From Halomonas sp. BDJS001 (lineage in GTDB: Bacteria; Pseudomonadota; Gammaproteobacteria; Pseudomonadales; Halomonadaceae), in assembly GCF_026104355.1 (NCBI RefSeq), contig NZ_CP110535.1, positions 868,001-932,000 of the forward strand: DNA of 64,000 nucleotides, given 5' to 3'. Each line of letters starts with the position of its first letter. Position 1 is the stretch's first letter. Both the position numbers and the translations under genes were made by a program. The notes beneath the pieces were generated by a model. The model did no database searches, had not been told where the DNA came from, and saw only the letters and a list, made by a program, of their open reading frames with translations. Below, piece after piece: positions 28,978 through 37,863 of this stretch.

Positions 28978-29159
28978 ACCCCTTAATATTCTCCTATCCG
29001 CTGTAGAGCTGAAACCCTTGAACGGTTCTGAACGGATATAAGGTAGTTGTTAATGCCAAGCAGGAGTGGTGCTCTTAATCTAGAAGGTCACTTTAACTGT
29101 TTGGTTTAACTCAAAACTTATGGATGCTTAAACCACGGTTTAGGCACGAGGAGTAAATC

Positions 29160-29336
29160 ATGAAAATGTTAAATGCAACGTTAGTGATTACATTAATGCT
29201 TGTCTCTAGCGCAGCACTTGCTGAGCGGGGGGCGGCGAAAGATAACAGAGTGACTTATGTCGATGCGATAGCCATGCATCAAGACCATGAGACCCGGGCA
29301 ATTTCACCGTCTGATCTGACCGAAAGAAACCCTTAA
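29160..29336 (+). CDS. Small exported protein of unknown function (58 residues)
   Basis: ATG 29160 follows GAGGAG at a proper distance. The first 21 residues (MKMLNATLVITLMLVSSAAL + A) are a clear signal peptide with cleavage after A-L-A. The mature part is 37 residues, charged, with HQDHET in the middle. It is short of any known domain. It sits upstream of a two-component system in the same direction, 290 bases apart, so a link is possible. It is too small to be sure it is translated, but the ribosome site and the signal peptide argue for it. Confidence 0.6.
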   Translation: MKMLNATLVITLMLVSSAALAERGAAKDNRVTYVDAIAMHQDHETRAISPSDLTERNP

Positions 29337-29626
29337 AAGGTTCTGGCAGCTTGTGACACCTAATCGTTGGGCGGGCCTGGGATTTTTAGATGGTTTTAGG
29401 CTCGCCCGGCGTCAATCAACCCATTCTGCCTATGAGCGTTTTACTTCGCTGGTATGCCGCTTATGATGGTTGCAGAATTTGTGCAATATAAGCAATAGTA
29501 GCGTATTCGCCGCTTCTGAGGCTTAATCCTCAAGAGGCGGTGAGTCTCAGGCAACACATAGCACTGAGCGCATTTTTAGGGAGAACTCTTTGCTCCTCTT
29601 TAAAATATCCATGAGAGGGTAGGGCA

Positions 29627-30346
29627 ATGAAAAATGCCACCCACGTGGTAGTGGTTGACGATCATAACGATATTCGGGAGTTGGTTCGGGAGTATCTTGA
29701 GCAACAGGGCTACAAGGTGAGCGTGGCAGAGAGTGGTGAGGCCTTACGACACATCCTTGAGCTCAATACCGTCGACTTGATTATTCTGGATGTCATGATG
29801 CCTGGCGAGGACGGCATCTCGCTTTGCAAGGAGATCCGAACGTCCAGCAACACCCCTATCATATTTCTGACAGCGATGGCCGACGATGCTGATCGTATTA
29901 TTGGCCTGGAGCTTGGCGCGGATGATTATCTGGTGAAGCCATTTAACCCGCGAGAGCTTTTGGCGCGGATTAGAGCCGTGCTTCGCCGTGCCACTAGCGC
30001 CGCTCCAGCCCGCACAACGCTAGATCGCAGGGTTGTGCGCATCGATCACTGGAAGCTCGATTTGGGGCGCCAGGAAATCGTCGGCGAAGATGGCGTTGGT
30101 ATTCCCTTGAGCACAGCGGAGTTCCGCTTGCTCAAGGTTTTCATCGAGCGGCCTGGTTTGATACTTAGCCGGGAGCAGCTCCTTGATCTTACCGCGGGTA
30201 GGACAGCCGATATTTTTGATCGCAGCATTGACAACCAAGTTAGCCGTCTCCGTAAGAAAATTGAGGAGAACCCTAAAAACCCGACGATCATTAAAACGCA
30301 TTGGGGGGGTGGCTACAGCCTATGTGCCGAGGTCACGCCCGGATGA
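29627..30346 (+). CDS. OmpR-family response regulator
   Basis: The receiver domain has VVDDHND (acidic pocket), ILDVMMPG (phosphoacceptor D near residue 54), FLTAM and LVKPF. The C-terminal winged helix has LSTAEFRLLKVFIERPG and RLRKKIEENPKNP...THWGGGYSLC. Its closest look is the OmpR subgroup. Its stop overlaps the start of the kinase gene (ATGA). It may control the paoABC operon, which follows the kinase, but this is inference. Confidence 0.92.
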   Translation: MKNATHVVVVDDHNDIRELVREYLEQQGYKVSVAESGEALRHILELNTVDLIILDVMMPGEDGISLCKEIRTSSNTPIIFLTAMADDADRIIGLELGADDYLVKPFNPRELLARIRAVLRRATSAAPARTTLDRRVVRIDHWKLDLGRQEIVGEDGVGIPLSTAEFRLLKVFIERPGLILSREQLLDLTAGRTADIFDRSIDNQVSRLRKKIEENPKNPTIIKTHWGGGYSLCAEVTPG

Positions 30347-31851
30347 CTCGTCTTTGGCGAAGGCGCCTCGCTACCCAAATCATCGGTCTGACGCTCGTGG
30401 CGCTAATCGTCTCTCAGGCACTCACCTTTCTTATATCATTGGATGAATACACCAAGAAATTCGATGCGGGAGCGAAAGCTGAGTTTATTAGCCGGGCATC
30501 ATCAGTGACCCGCTTGATGGAATCGCTATCACCGGAATTGAGAGAGCAGGCGCTAAGCGCAAGTGAAGGCAGCTACTTGCGGTACTGGTTAAACGACAGC
30601 GATGTTATTGATCCAAATGACTGGAGATTGCAGGCCCTCGAACGGCTTTCCCAGCCGCTGGATCGCTCCGTCGATCCAAGCGGAACATTAGGATGGGCCG
30701 GATCTGCCTCGCCGCAATTGCCGAGTGCTAATAAAATGCTCGCTTCCAATGCGGCTGACCCGTGGATGACGCCAAAGCCCTATTTATGGATGATGCCGCA
30801 GCCAGCGAAGGTGCTCCAATTTTCGGGCAGCCAGGGGTATGGGTTCAGAGTGCAGCTTGATGATGGACGTTGGTTGAACGCGGCCTATTATCAGCACGAT
30901 ACAAAAAACTTGTGGACGTCCAGGGCATTGATGTCGCTTGGGCTTACCGCACTTATGCTTGCTTTGATCAGCATGTTTATCGCCAGCCGTATAGCACGAC
31001 CACTGAGAAATCTGGCGACCGCCGCTGAAGCATTAGGTCGAGGACAAAATTTGCCTCCACTATTGGAAGATGGGCCTGAGGAGATCAAGCGGACGGCTCA
31101 ATCCTTTAATAACATGCAGAGTCGGTTACATCGTTTCGTGGAGGATCGCACGAAGATGCTGGCGGCCATTAGCCATGATCTACGTACGCCACTAACCTCG
31201 CTTCGACTAAGAGCAGAATTCGTCACCGATGAAGAGATCCAGCGCAAGATGATAGCGACGATTGATGAGCTTCAGTCGATGACAGAAGGCGCGATTTCAT
31301 TCGCCCATGGAGAAGCTGTCAGAGAAGAAACGCGCAATATAGATCTCGAAGCGCTGGTGGGAAGTATTTGTGATGACCAATCTGATTTAGGGTATCCGGT
31401 CACTCATGTCGAGGGGATGAAGATGAAATACCTTTGTCGGCCTGATAGCCTGCGCCGCGCAATCAGAAATCTGATTGAGAACGCGGTGCGTTATGGGGGA
31501 GAGGCAAAGGTGTCGCTTCGATACACCGTGTCCACTGTTGATATCGTCGTTGAAGACCGTGGCCCCGGAATTCCTGACAGCATGGTAGAGAAGGTTTTCG
31601 CACCCTTTGTGCGACTTGAAACGTCTCGAAGCAGGGAGACAGGCGGCAGCGGCCTCGGTCTCTCAATAGTGCGCGCGGTCGCCCGGCAGCATGGGGGAGA
31701 TATCTCACTGTGCAACACCGAAACCGGTATGCAAGCCATCATCTCACTCCCAAGAGAAAGCAGCACAAACGCAACGCCGGTGAAAAAAGAGCGCCCCTGG
31801 AGGCTCAAGAAAACATTAAACTCTGCACACAGCACCCACTTACCAAAATAG
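30343..31851 (+). CDS. Membrane sensor histidine kinase (EnvZ-like)
   Basis: ATG 30343 gives 502 residues. A first membrane helix (IIGLTLVALIVSQALTFLIS) is followed by a periplasmic sensor of about 170 residues and a second helix (LGLTALMLALISMFIASRI). HAMP follows (ARPLRNLATAAEAL), then the H box AAISHDLRTPLTSLRLRAEF, N box NLIENAVRYGG, G1 VEDRGPGIP and G2 GGSGLGLSI. All catalytic motifs are present. It partners with the preceding response regulator. A strong terminator follows. The stimulus is unknown. Confidence 0.93.
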   Translation: MTRLWRRRLATQIIGLTLVALIVSQALTFLISLDEYTKKFDAGAKAEFISRASSVTRLMESLSPELREQALSASEGSYLRYWLNDSDVIDPNDWRLQALERLSQPLDRSVDPSGTLGWAGSASPQLPSANKMLASNAADPWMTPKPYLWMMPQPAKVLQFSGSQGYGFRVQLDDGRWLNAAYYQHDTKNLWTSRALMSLGLTALMLALISMFIASRIARPLRNLATAAEALGRGQNLPPLLEDGPEEIKRTAQSFNNMQSRLHRFVEDRTKMLAAISHDLRTPLTSLRLRAEFVTDEEIQRKMIATIDELQSMTEGAISFAHGEAVREETRNIDLEALVGSICDDQSDLGYPVTHVEGMKMKYLCRPDSLRRAIRNLIENAVRYGGEAKVSLRYTVSTVDIVVEDRGPGIPDSMVEKVFAPFVRLETSRSRETGGSGLGLSIVRAVARQHGGDISLCNTETGMQAIISLPRESSTNATPVKKERPWRLKKTLNSAHSTHLPK

Positions 31852-31878
31852 CTCTGCCCCACATGCTTTATCCAACGC

Positions 31879-31911
31879 CAGTCTTGGCCAAATCGATAAT
31901 GGCCAAGACTG
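31879..31911 (+). terminator. Terminator of the two-component operon
   Basis: A perfect 12-pair hairpin, CAGTCTTGGCCA / TGGCCAAGACTG, with a nine-base loop is followed by AGTTGTTTTAG, 27 bases after the kinase stop. Confidence 0.8.
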
Positions 31912-32053
31912 AGTTGTTTTAGTTTGTATGTTGACGCTGAGATTTAAAGTGTCAATGTTGGCTCGTTATGTACCGTTGCCTTTCCCTTCTTATTGACGCT
32001 AGTTACCCCTATAGATCTGCTTTAATCCGCTTCACTCCCATCTTTTATTGCGC

Positions 32054-32117
32054 TTTAGTTTGATTGGTACATTTTGCGACAAAGTGTCGAAAACTTCGGC
32101 ATATCGTGGGCACATCT
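32054..32117 (+). repeat. Copy B of an about 64-bp direct repeat
   Basis: Matches copy A at 28914-28977 (TTTAG, ACAT, GCGACAAA, CGAAAA, GGCATATCGTGGG and ATCT in the same order and spacing). It lies in the 570-base region between the kinase terminator and the pao-like operon, about 305 bases before the first gene. Confidence 0.6.
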
Positions 32118-32421
32118 CTGGCCTAAAATACTTGTAATTGGCAACACCGTAATCGTGGCTGGTCGGTTCATCAATGCATTGAGACCTAGCTATTAGCAGA
32201 TAAATTAGCTTGTTGATGAAGCACATGCCTTTTTCTGCGGTGCTGGTTAAAACAAACAGGGGCGCCTCTTCGCTGAAGCGGTAATTGATATGAATGAGCG
32301 CCCTATTGATAGGATTTGCATAGATTAATGTATTGGCCTCCATCAACGTCAGTTTGTTGTATTGAAACTTGAGGCTAGGTGGTTGCGGGTTTGTCTAATT
32401 ATCGATACGTCGAGGCTTCCA

Positions 32422-33111
32422 ATGAGCAAAGAGTTCCAGCAAAAACCAACTCAGCCCGGTGATATACAGGCGAGTGAGGGTATGAACGATGATCAACGCG
32501 CATCCTTCCTGCCTATGACTCGCCGCGAAACCCTAGGGCTTGGGACTTTCTTAACGGCCAGCGCGTTTCTGCCCATGCCCAGTTGGGCGCAGCAGAACAC
32601 AGCCCTTGGGACGTCTCCTGCTCAATGGGAGCCTGGTACCACTACCGCTATTGCAACAAGGGTGAACGGCGTCCCGGTCAATCTCACCATCGACACCCGT
32701 GCCTCATTGCTCGACATGTTGCGCGAACGGTTGGCACTGGTGGGCGCGAAGAAGGGGTGCGATCACGGCCAGTGCGGTGCCTGCACCGTTCATGTCGATG
32801 GTCGCCGGGTAGTGTCCTGCCTAACACTCGCCGCCAAGGTTGATGGGCATGAGGTAACGACGATCGAGGGCCTGTCTGATGGGGATACCCTGCACCCGAT
32901 GCAGCAGGCCTTTATCGATCACGATGCCTTGCAGTGTGGCTATTGCACACCAGGGCAAATCATGGCGGGTATCGCGTGCGTTAATGAAGGGAATGCGACG
33001 AGCCCTGAGCGAATACGTGAGTATATGAGCGGCAATATCTGCCGCTGTGGCGCTTATGTCGGCATTGTGAGAGCGATTGAGGATGCCGCTAAAGAGATGG
33101 GAGAGAGCTGA
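32422..33111 (+). CDS. paoA: Periplasmic aldehyde oxidoreductase, 2Fe-2S subunit (PaoA/YagT-like)
   Basis: The 229-residue subunit begins with a long N-terminus containing a Tat signal (TRRETLGLGTFLTASAFLPM, residues about 33-52). Two [2Fe-2S] domains follow: GAKKGCDHGQCGACTVHVDG...CLT, then CGYCTPGQIM and GNICRCGAYV. The Tat signal distinguishes the periplasmic PaoABC enzyme from cytoplasmic xanthine dehydrogenases. It passes electrons between the molybdenum and FAD subunits. The stop overlaps paoB by one base (TGATG). GAGG precedes ATG 32422. A later ATG (32482) would also keep the Tat signal. Confidence 0.9.
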   Translation: MSKEFQQKPTQPGDIQASEGMNDDQRASFLPMTRRETLGLGTFLTASAFLPMPSWAQQNTALGTSPAQWEPGTTTAIATRVNGVPVNLTIDTRASLLDMLRERLALVGAKKGCDHGQCGACTVHVDGRRVVSCLTLAAKVDGHEVTTIEGLSDGDTLHPMQQAFIDHDALQCGYCTPGQIMAGIACVNEGNATSPERIREYMSGNICRCGAYVGIVRAIEDAAKEMGES

Positions 33112-34109
33112 TGCAGTCGATTAGCTATACGCGTGCAACCACGCCTGAAGCCGCCTTGGCCGCTTTCTCCAATGCCGGAGAAGGGGCACGTTTCATCGCC
33201 GGGGGAACCACACTCTACGATTTGATGAAGCTGGGTATTGAAACGCCAGCGCATATCATCGATGTCAGCGATATCGACGGATTTGATGCTATTGAGACAG
33301 AGGGCGACACACTGCGCATTGGTGCCATGGCCCGAATGGCGGATGTCGCTGCGCATCCGGTTATTCGGGATGAGTACCCGGTACTGGCGGAGTCACTTTT
33401 GAAGGCCGCCTCGCAACAGCTTCGTAACATGGCGACGGTGGGCGGCAATTTGCTCCAACGCACCCGATGCATCTACTTCCGTAATGGTGCAGGTGGTATT
33501 TCGCCGTGCAATAAACGCGAGCCGGGCTCAGGGTGTGCCGCTATTGGGGGCCTGGATCGTGGTCAGGCCTTGTTCGGTGCCTCAAATGTATGCACAGCTG
33601 TTTTCCCCGGCGATTGGCCGATTGCTCTTTTAGCGCTCGGCGCTGCGGTGGACGTCTTAGGGCCTAATGGACACCGAACGATTCCCGTCGCCGAACTTTA
33701 TCGCTTACCGGGGGATACGCCTCATATCGAGTTCTCCCTCACATCGGATGAGATCGTTACCGCCATCACCGTTCCCAAGCGGCCTGCCCGGCGTTCGACC
33801 TATCACAAAATCCGCGATCGTGAGTCTTATGCGTTTGCATTAGTGTCCGCCGCGGTTGTGCTTGAAATGCAGGGAAATAACGTACGCCAAGCACGCATCG
33901 CCTTGGGCGGCGTGGCGTCCATACCTTGGCGTGCCACTGAAGCTGAGACGGCGCTGATCGGCCATCCTCTCACCCGCGCTCGCGCGCTCGCCGCGGGACA
34001 AGCAGCCTTCGCCAACGCGCGCCCGGGGCAGCACAACGCTTTCAAGCTTACGCTCGGGCCTGAAGTAATCGCCGATGCTCTAATGATCGCCGCCCAGAGG
34101 AATGCATAA
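33111..34109 (+). CDS. paoB: Aldehyde oxidoreductase FAD-binding subunit (PaoB/YagS-like)
   Basis: The 332-residue protein has the FAD motifs of the xanthine dehydrogenase medium subunit: ARFIAGGTTLYDLMK (pyrophosphate binding) and NMATVGGNLLQRTRC. The CxxFRNGAGGISPCNKREPG stretch is typical of PaoB, which carries an extra 4Fe-4S cluster held by cysteines in this region (RTRCIYFRN...PCNKREPGSGCAA). The last part is the CO-dehydrogenase flavoprotein C-terminal domain. Gene junctions on both sides overlap (TGATG and ATAATG), so the three subunits are tightly co-translated. Confidence 0.9.
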   Translation: MQSISYTRATTPEAALAAFSNAGEGARFIAGGTTLYDLMKLGIETPAHIIDVSDIDGFDAIETEGDTLRIGAMARMADVAAHPVIRDEYPVLAESLLKAASQQLRNMATVGGNLLQRTRCIYFRNGAGGISPCNKREPGSGCAAIGGLDRGQALFGASNVCTAVFPGDWPIALLALGAAVDVLGPNGHRTIPVAELYRLPGDTPHIEFSLTSDEIVTAITVPKRPARRSTYHKIRDRESYAFALVSAAVVLEMQGNNVRQARIALGGVASIPWRATEAETALIGHPLTRARALAAGQAAFANARPGQHNAFKLTLGPEVIADALMIAAQRNA

Positions 34110-36292
34110 TGACACTACAATCCACCCCCGATCGCCCACGTGTCGACGCCCGTGAAAAAGTATTAGGACGTGCCCTGTATGCTGCCGATATAGCGCTCGA
34201 TGGGCTGCTACACGCCATAACAGTACCGGCCACTATTGCCAAGGGGCGCGTGACCGCTATCGACACCGCGTTAGCCATCGCAGAGCCGGGCGTTGTGCGA
34301 GTCTATACCCATGAGGATTTCGCTAATGATATAGCAGTGACGCCTGCCACGTTAGGCGGCCATCAGCCCGGTCTACAGCCGATGGCGGACACACTGATCC
34401 GCTTTCGCGGCCAACCCGTGGCGCTCGTGGTTGCCGAGACGCTGGAGGCGGCCTGTGAAGCGGCGCGTTTGGTACGCGTCAGCTATCGCGTGGAAGCGTT
34501 CACCGCCACAATGGACGAGCTGGGCGCCGACGCAGAACCCTACGAGATAACGGCTGAGGTAGGTGATGCCCACGCTGCGCTTCAGGCGGCAGAGGTGACG
34601 GTTGATGTTGCCTACGCCCAGGCGCAGAATCATCACAACCCGATAGAGCTCATTTCCACGACGGCGTATTGGCGGGCCGGTAAACTGACCATCCTTGAAG
34701 GCACCCAGAATACCAGCGCGATTAAGTTCGGCACCGCCGGGGCTCTTGGGTTTGACCCCTCCACAGTCGATGCGATTAGCCCCTATGTAGGGGGCGCTTT
34801 CGGTCAGAAAACTGTTCTCCAACTTCAGTCAGCATTGGTCTCACGGGCAGCTGTTTTACTCGGCAGACCGGTGAAGTTGGTAATGCCCCGCGCCCAACTC
34901 TTCCATACTGCCGCCTATCGCCCACGCAGCAATCACCGCATACAGCTTGGCGCCTCAAGAGATGGACGGCTAGTGGCGACGATCTACGAAAGTGATCAGC
35001 AAAATGCTCGTTACGACCATTTTTATGGAACCTCTCACAATGAAATGGTGAGCCATCTTTATGGCATTGCCAACTGGCTTGGCCGTGAACGGTTGATTCG
35101 CGTTGATACGTCCCCTCCAGGCTATATGCGAGCTCCACATGAGCACCCGGCGAGCTTTGCCTTCGAAAGTGCCATTGATGAACTGGCTTATTCCCTCGAA
35201 ATGGATCCTGTTGCGCTGCGTCTTATCAATGACACTGATCGCGATCCGATAACCGGAAAGCCTTTCTCCAGCCGGACACTGGCCCGCTGCCTGGAGCGGG
35301 GTGCCGAACTTTTCGGTTGGGATCGACGCAGCTCGGCACCGCGCACAATGACAACTGAGGACGGAACTCTGATTGGTTGGGGCGTTGCCGCCGGTGCGTA
35401 TAAAGGATCCATGTGCCCGGCCATCGCCCGGTTGCGCATCCAGGCAAACGGCGTAACACGTCTGTTCATTACCGGGCATGAGATGGGGCAGGGAATGCGT
35501 AGCGCTATCGCCGCCGAGTTGATGGAGGTGCTCCCCGTCAACCTAGACAAGCTGGATATCCAGATGGGTGACACGACCGCCGCTGACCAGCACCTCACCG
35601 CAGGTTCCTGGGGCACGGGGAGTGCGGTGCCCGCGACTCGTGCAGTGGCAGAAAAGATGAAGGCGGCGCTGACGGAACTTGTCGGAGAGCTACGCGCAGG
35701 GGATGACGTGCATCGCAAGCTGATGTCCACCAAGCGTCCCATGCTCGAGGTAGAGATTGAACAGTTGGGCCTGGATCAGACTCAGGCCGCTCTAGACCGG
35801 ATGCGCCAGGGCGCACCGGCAACGGCTGGGCCCATTTATGATGAGCTCGTTGCGTTTAGTTGGATCGCCCATTTCGTTGAAGTGCATGTTGACCCAACAA
35901 CGATGCGCGTGCGAGTGCCGCGCGTCGTCTCTGTCGCCGACTGTGGGCGAGTGATGAACCACCGTACAGCGACCAGCCAGGTTCAGGGCGGCGTGGTGTG
36001 GGGAATCGGGGCAGCGTTACAAGAAACTGCCGAAATCGATCCCCGGTATGGCTTTATCCAAAATAACGACCTCGCTGACTATGTCGTGCCGGTGAACGCT
36101 GATATCGGCGACATTACCGTCGAGCTGCTCGATATTCCGGATCCACAGCTTAACGCCTCTGGGGTTAAAGGGATCGGCGAGGTCGCTATGGTCGGTGCCT
36201 CGGCCGCGGTCGCCAACGCCGTTTTTCACGCGACCGGCAAGCGTATCCGGCATCTGCCGATTCGGATCGAAGACCTGCTGCAAGAGACTTGA
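34109..36292 (+). CDS. paoC: Aldehyde oxidoreductase molybdenum subunit (PaoC/YagR-like)
   Basis: The 727-residue subunit binds molybdenum cytosine dinucleotide. Family landmarks are VRVYTHEDFAND, GGAFGQKT (around residue 227), APGYMRAPHEHPA, GHEMGQGMRSA and the C-terminal KGIGEVAMVG with the catalytic glutamate (GIGE). Oxidation of aromatic aldehydes in the periplasm is the known role of E. coli PaoABC. Maturation needs a dedicated XdhC-like protein (PaoD); the only candidate in the window, 27812-28767, is broken. Confidence 0.92.
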   Translation: MTLQSTPDRPRVDAREKVLGRALYAADIALDGLLHAITVPATIAKGRVTAIDTALAIAEPGVVRVYTHEDFANDIAVTPATLGGHQPGLQPMADTLIRFRGQPVALVVAETLEAACEAARLVRVSYRVEAFTATMDELGADAEPYEITAEVGDAHAALQAAEVTVDVAYAQAQNHHNPIELISTTAYWRAGKLTILEGTQNTSAIKFGTAGALGFDPSTVDAISPYVGGAFGQKTVLQLQSALVSRAAVLLGRPVKLVMPRAQLFHTAAYRPRSNHRIQLGASRDGRLVATIYESDQQNARYDHFYGTSHNEMVSHLYGIANWLGRERLIRVDTSPPGYMRAPHEHPASFAFESAIDELAYSLEMDPVALRLINDTDRDPITGKPFSSRTLARCLERGAELFGWDRRSSAPRTMTTEDGTLIGWGVAAGAYKGSMCPAIARLRIQANGVTRLFITGHEMGQGMRSAIAAELMEVLPVNLDKLDIQMGDTTAADQHLTAGSWGTGSAVPATRAVAEKMKAALTELVGELRAGDDVHRKLMSTKRPMLEVEIEQLGLDQTQAALDRMRQGAPATAGPIYDELVAFSWIAHFVEVHVDPTTMRVRVPRVVSVADCGRVMNHRTATSQVQGGVVWGIGAALQETAEIDPRYGFIQNNDLADYVVPVNADIGDITVELLDIPDPQLNASGVKGIGEVAMVGASAAVANAVFHATGKRIRHLPIRIEDLLQET

Positions 36293-36428
36293 AGGCGATC
36301 GTGACTACTGCCGTGTCATGTACTGCTGAACCTGAATCCGAACCTCCTCATTGCTACGTCAAAAAAGTGGGGATGCCACGACCATCACGGCCTTTTGGTC
36401 GTAAAACCTCACGCCAATGGAGTCAATG

Positions 36429-36932
36429 ATGTCTACCACAAATCGCAATGTATTTGAGCAATCCAGGAATGGACGCCCTCGGCTGCTATTTCCTTTTTTG
36501 GCACAGTTTTACACGCGAGGAGAGCCGATCACTTACGCACTGCTGCGTGTAGCATTCGGACTTTCGATCTTGACGCATGGTATCCCTAAGCTATTCGGTA
36601 TGCCGCATGGGTCAATGGCCGATCCGATGGCAGGGACGACGAACCTGATAGGCAACGTTCTAGGGCTACCTTTTGCTCCGCAGTTGGCGATATTTGTTGC
36701 GCTACTTGAGACCTTTGGCGCCATCGCCATTGCTATCGGCTTCGGCACGCGTCTTCTTGGGCTGGTGTTTACGGTGCAGATGATCGTTATCTGCTTTGCG
36801 ATCGGGCCGACTTATCCTTGGATCGATCGCGGTATCGAGTATCCGATTATGCTGGGCTTCGTGTCGCTCCTGTTCGCCATTCGTGGCGGGGGCAGATACT
36901 CCGTTGATAGGCGACTAGGCTTCGAACTCTAA
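36429..36932 (+). CDS. DoxX family membrane protein
   Basis: About 167 residues with four hydrophobic segments. The DoxX pattern is seen as LLRVAFGLSILTHGIPKLFG, APQLAIFVALLETFGAIAIAIGF and the helix RLLGLVFTVQMIVICFAIG. The start at 36429 (or 36426) has GGAG six bases upstream; an ATG at 36417 has none. DoxX-type proteins are linked to redox homeostasis. It lies 136 bases after paoC and may be co-regulated. Confidence 0.82.
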   Translation: MSTTNRNVFEQSRNGRPRLLFPFLAQFYTRGEPITYALLRVAFGLSILTHGIPKLFGMPHGSMADPMAGTTNLIGNVLGLPFAPQLAIFVALLETFGAIAIAIGFGTRLLGLVFTVQMIVICFAIGPTYPWIDRGIEYPIMLGFVSLLFAIRGGGRYSVDRRLGFEL

Positions 36933-37064
36933 ACACTCGATTGCCAGCGGTGATGCTGAACGCAGCACCCTTTGATGAAACCATTCTATTGAAGCTAAAG
37001 AGTGCCGTTTCCAAAGGGTGCTGCCTGGGAAACTACCTCCGCCCCGATATCTCACCGCACAACG

Positions 37065-37290
37065 TCAAATGACCGCTCGCTCCGTGAGTGCACGACGACG
37101 CAGGGAGGACTGTGCGATCGCCGGGGGTATGTAGGCCGCCCTCTCCAGCGGTGCCACGTCAACGCCCGGCGGAACAATCTCGTCGATTTGGTCGAGGATT
37201 TCATCGCTCAACTGAACTTCCGCACCTGCGAGCAGATGGTCGAGTTGCTTGGTGGGCTTACCAATCCTGGCGCCAAACTTTCCTGATCCT
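37065..37290 (-). pseudogene. Aldo/keto reductase, C-terminal fragment
   Basis: Read on the minus strand, the frame ending with TGA at 37065-37067 gives GARIGKPTKQLDHLLAGAEV, QLSDEILDQIDEIVPPGVDV, then APLERAAYIPPA, the well known end of aldo/keto reductases of the tas/YajO type. The upstream part, with the TIM barrel and the catalytic Tyr/Lys/His, is absent; homology stops near 37290 where the RidA gene region begins. Only about 75 residues are left. Confidence 0.65.
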
Positions 37291-37330
37291 GCGGGGGAGC
37301 AAAAAATCGGCGCTGAGCAGTACGGTTTGA

Positions 37331-37723
37331 TTACTCGGGAAGCCTAGCAATGACCTTGATTTCAAAGTCGAACCCCGCCAGCCAGGTCACACCGACCGCC
37401 GTCCAGTTCGGGTAGGGTTTTTCCGGGAACGCGCGCGCCTTGGCTTCTAGCCAGATAGGGAATTGGGCTTCCGGATCCGTATGGAAGGTCGTTACGTCGA
37501 CGATATCCTCGAAGCTTGCGCCCGCCGCTTTCAGGACACTCTGCAGGTTGTCGAAAGCGAGCTGTACCTGGGCGGCGAAGTCTGGCTCGGGCGAGCCGTC
37601 TTCACGGCTGCCGACCTGGCCCGACACGAACAGTAGATCGCCGGAGCGAACGGCTGCGGAGTAGGCGTTCTGTTCATAAAGCGCTTGGCGGCCTGGGGGG
37701 AAAACAACGTCACGTTTAGTCAT
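37331..37723 (-). CDS. RidA family protein
   Basis: 130 residues from ATG 37723, which has GGAG seven bases upstream. The RidA core is seen as YSAAVRSGDLLFVSGQVGS, AFDNLQSVLKAAGASFEDIVDVTTF and a C-terminal GFDFEIKVIARLP. The group lacks the canonical catalytic arginine (here PYPNWTAVGVTWL), so enamine deaminase activity is uncertain. It diverges from a LysR regulator 141 bases away. Confidence 0.88.
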   Translation of the reverse strand: MTKRDVVFPPGRQALYEQNAYSAAVRSGDLLFVSGQVGSREDGSPEPDFAAQVQLAFDNLQSVLKAAGASFEDIVDVTTFHTDPEAQFPIWLEAKARAFPEKPYPNWTAVGVTWLAGFDFEIKVIARLPE

Positions 37724-37863
37724 GTGAATCTCCATCAATAGGTCGAAGCCGACCCTTTATCTACGATGGCGTCACTTTAAGGCGTCATTAGAGGTGGATA
37801 AACGGCGAATTCTGTTCAACATTGTTTGTATATTTCAAACAATCAAAGGTGTTTGGTACCCTC

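Noticed and set aside
32032..32346. A 104-codon frame on the minus strand covering repeat copy B
   Set aside because: It includes part of the 64-bp repeat, has no domain, and copy A does not keep the frame.
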